Shown here: positions 62,277 to 64,000 of the stretch, in pieces
Layout: every line of letters begins with the position of its first letter
Position numbering within the stretch: position 1 is the first letter of the stretch
Assembly: GCF_026230105.1 (NCBI RefSeq)
Contig: NC_079480.1
Span: 19,696,488 to 19,760,487 of the forward strand
Reading direction: 5' to 3'
Length of the DNA: 64,000 bases
DNA from: Diorhabda sublineata
Taxonomy: Eukaryota; Arthropoda; Insecta; Coleoptera; Chrysomelidae
Translations under genes and position numbers: made by a program
The notes under the pieces: generated by a model
The model's input: the letters and a program-made list of their open reading frames with translations, nothing else
Told to the model about the DNA's origin: nothing
The model's database searches: none

Positions 62277-64000
62277 GTCAACTGTCACTTTGTGATAATT
62301 GAAAATTTTCAAAGTCTATCTTCCTAATTTGAAGTCGAATTTTAACTATTCTTATATATTTGAGTGAGTTCGCATCTAACTTTATCAGATATCATCGAAT
62401 AACATCCATTGAAGCCCATTGAGGTCAACTGTCACTTTGTGATAATTGAAAATTTTCAAAGTCTATCTTCCTAATTTGAAGTCGAATTTCAACATTTCTT
62501 ATATATTTGAGTGAATTCGCATCTAACTTTGTCAGATATCGTCGATTAACTTCCATTGATGCCCATTGAGATCAACTGTCACTTTGTGATAATTGAAAAT
62601 TTTCAAAGTCTATCTTCCTAATTTGAAGTCAAATTTCAACATTTCTTATATATTTGAGTGAGTTCGCATCTAACTTTATCAGATATCATCGAATAACATC
62701 CATTGAAGCCCATTGATGTGAACTGTCACTTTGTGTTGATTGAAAATTTTCAAAGTCTACCTTCCTAATTTGAAGTCGAATTTCAACATTTCTTATATAT
62801 TTGAGTGAGTTCGCATCTAACTTTGTCAGATAACGTCGATTAACATCCATTGAAGCCCATTGAGGTCAACTGTCACTTTGTGATAATTGAAAATTTTCAA
62901 AGTCTATCTTCCTAATTTGAAGTCGAATTTTAACATTTCTTATATATTTGAGTGAGTTCGCATCTAACTTTATCAGATATCATCGAATAACATCCATTGA
63001 AGCCCATTGAGGTCAACTGTCACTTTGTGTTGATTGAAAATTTTCAAAGTCTATCTTCCTAATATGAAGTCGAATTTCAACATTTCTTATATATTTGAGT
63101 GAGTTCGCATCTAACTTTATCAGATATCATCGAATAACATCCATTGATGTCCATTGAGGTCAACTGTCACTTTTTGTTAATTGAAAATTTTCAAAGTCTA
63201 CCTTCCTAATTTGAAGTCGAATTTCAACATTTCTTATATATTAGAGTGAGTTCGCATCTAACTTTGTCAGATAACGTCGATTAACATCCATTGAAGCCCA
63301 TTGAGGTCAACCGTCACTTTGTGTTGATTAAAAATTTTCAAAGTCTATCTTCCTGATTTGAAGTAGAATTTCAACATTTCTTATATATTTGAATGAGTTC
63401 GCATCTAACTTTATCAGATATCATCGAATAACATCCATTGAAGCCCATTGAGGTGAACTGTCACTTTGTGATAATTGAAAATTTTCAAAGTCTATCTTCC
63501 TAATTTGAAGTCGAATTTTAACTATTCTTATATATTTGAGTGAGTTCGCATCTAACTTCATCAGATATCATCGAATAACATCCATTGAAGCCCATTGAGG
63601 TCAACTGACACTTTGTGATAATTGAAAATTTTCAAAGTCTATCTTCCTAATTTGAAGTCGAATTTTAACTATTCTTATATATTTGAGTGAGTTCGCATCT
63701 AACTTTATCAGATATCATCGAATAACATCCATTGAAGCCCATTGAGGTCAACTGTCACTTTGTGATAATTGAAAATTTTCAAAGTCTATCTTCCTAATTT
63801 GAAGTCGAATTTCAACATTTCTTATATATTTGAGTGAATTCGCATCTAACTTTGTCAGATATCGTCGATTAACATCCATTGATGCCCATTGAGATCAACT
63901 GTCACTTTGTGATAATTGAAAATTTTCAAAGTCTATCTTCCTAATTTGAAGTCGAATTGCAACATTTCTTATATATTTGAGTGACTTCGCATCTAACTTT
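62277..64000. repeat. Irregular satellite to the window edge
   Basis: About 11.7 monomers, with a TGATGTCC junction at 63145, CAACCGTCAC at about 63308 and AACTGACAC near 63605. It ends inside a GAATTGCAAC/GTGACTTC monomer, so the array continues beyond the window. Confidence 0.85.

Larger units (their letters stand above)
1..64000. repeat. 147-bp satellite DNA array, about 436 head-to-tail monomers
   Basis: The motif AACTGTCAC recurs every 147 bp from position 6 to 63897, with a few substituted copies. The 435 intervals sum to 63,891 bp, which equals 435 x 147 minus 54, and the 54 bases match the indel monomers I located one by one. All monomers point the same way and no foreign sequence interrupts them. 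The monomer is about 31% G+C. Neighbouring monomers usually differ at several to about 20 sites, while copies of a higher-order unit are nearly identical, which is typical of arrays homogenised by unequal exchange. I do not recognise the family. A centromeric or heterochromatic eukaryotic location is inferred from size and structure. No CENP-B-box-like CGGG core is present in the common monomer. Confidence 0.98.

Noticed and set aside
1..64000. CRISPR-like array of regular repeats
   Set aside because: The units are contiguous 147-bp monomers with no constant-repeat and unique-spacer alternation, and no cas genes. Diversity lies within monomers at recurrent sites.
1..64000. CENP-B box
   Set aside because: The common monomer contains no CGGG core or other arrangement matching the essential bases of the box; TTCGCATCTAAC shares only TTCG.
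1..64000. Transposable element insertion or unique island
   Set aside because: Monomer anchors were followed from end to end, and every interval is explained as 147 bp plus or minus a located indel of at most 5 bp, so there is no room for an insertion.
1..64000. Assignment to a named satellite family or species
   Set aside because: Centromeric satellites of similar size are known in several plants, but I cannot match this sequence to any from memory. A database search with the monomer would decide it.

Overview
The whole window is one uninterrupted, head-to-tail satellite DNA array on a single strand. The monomer is 147 bp and about 31% G+C (46 of 147 bases by hand count on the common form). 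From the first monomer anchor (position 6) to the last (63897) there are exactly 435 monomer intervals. The missing 54 bases are fully accounted for by the indels listed here: 24 monomers of -2, six of -1, one further -1, one -5, four of +1 and one of +2. I find no gene, RNA gene, transposon, telomere repeat, inversion or unique sequence.

An array of this size and order indicates a eukaryotic chromosome, most likely a centromeric or other heterochromatic block from a long-read assembly. I do not recognise the monomer. The A+T content and size suit a plant or an invertebrate, but the species cannot be read from this sequence and centromere identity is inference.

Monomers fall into recognisable variant types, and runs of types recur as higher-order repeats (HORs). 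Left to right: 1-3230 irregular with 3-mer repeats; 3231-8812 two copies of a 19-mer (2791 bp); 8813-14394 two copies of a second 19-mer, also 2791 bp; 14395-17624 a 6-mer and a 16-mer derived from it; 17625-23792 rearranged, with a 7-mer (1029 bp) and a 5-mer (733 bp) duplication; 23793-27022 a 13-mer (1909 bp); 27023-31278 a mosaic rich in chimeric monomers; 31279-33915 a 7-mer (1026 bp); 33916-38033 two copies of a 14-mer (2059 bp); 38034-41117 the start of an 18-mer (2643/2644 bp); 41118-45813 a 9-mer (1321 bp) with one truncated copy; 45814-48606 irregular; 48607-51254 a split 12-mer (1765 bp); 51255-52577 irregular; 52578-57722 repeats of 9, 7, 8 and 9 monomers; 57723-59780 irregular; 59781-62134 a 7-mer (about 1029 bp); 62135-64000 irregular to the edge.

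The left roughly 24 kb and the right roughly 40 kb carry different diagnostic monomer types, so the array looks like two homogenisation domains that meet near 24-27 kb. The main findings are this zonation, HOR lengths that change every few kilobases, monomers whose two halves come from different types (footprints of out-of-register recombination), CpG decay, and a monomer equal in length to nucleosome core DNA with a 14-bp palindrome. The few short open reading frames are by-products of a monomer length divisible by three and are not genes.
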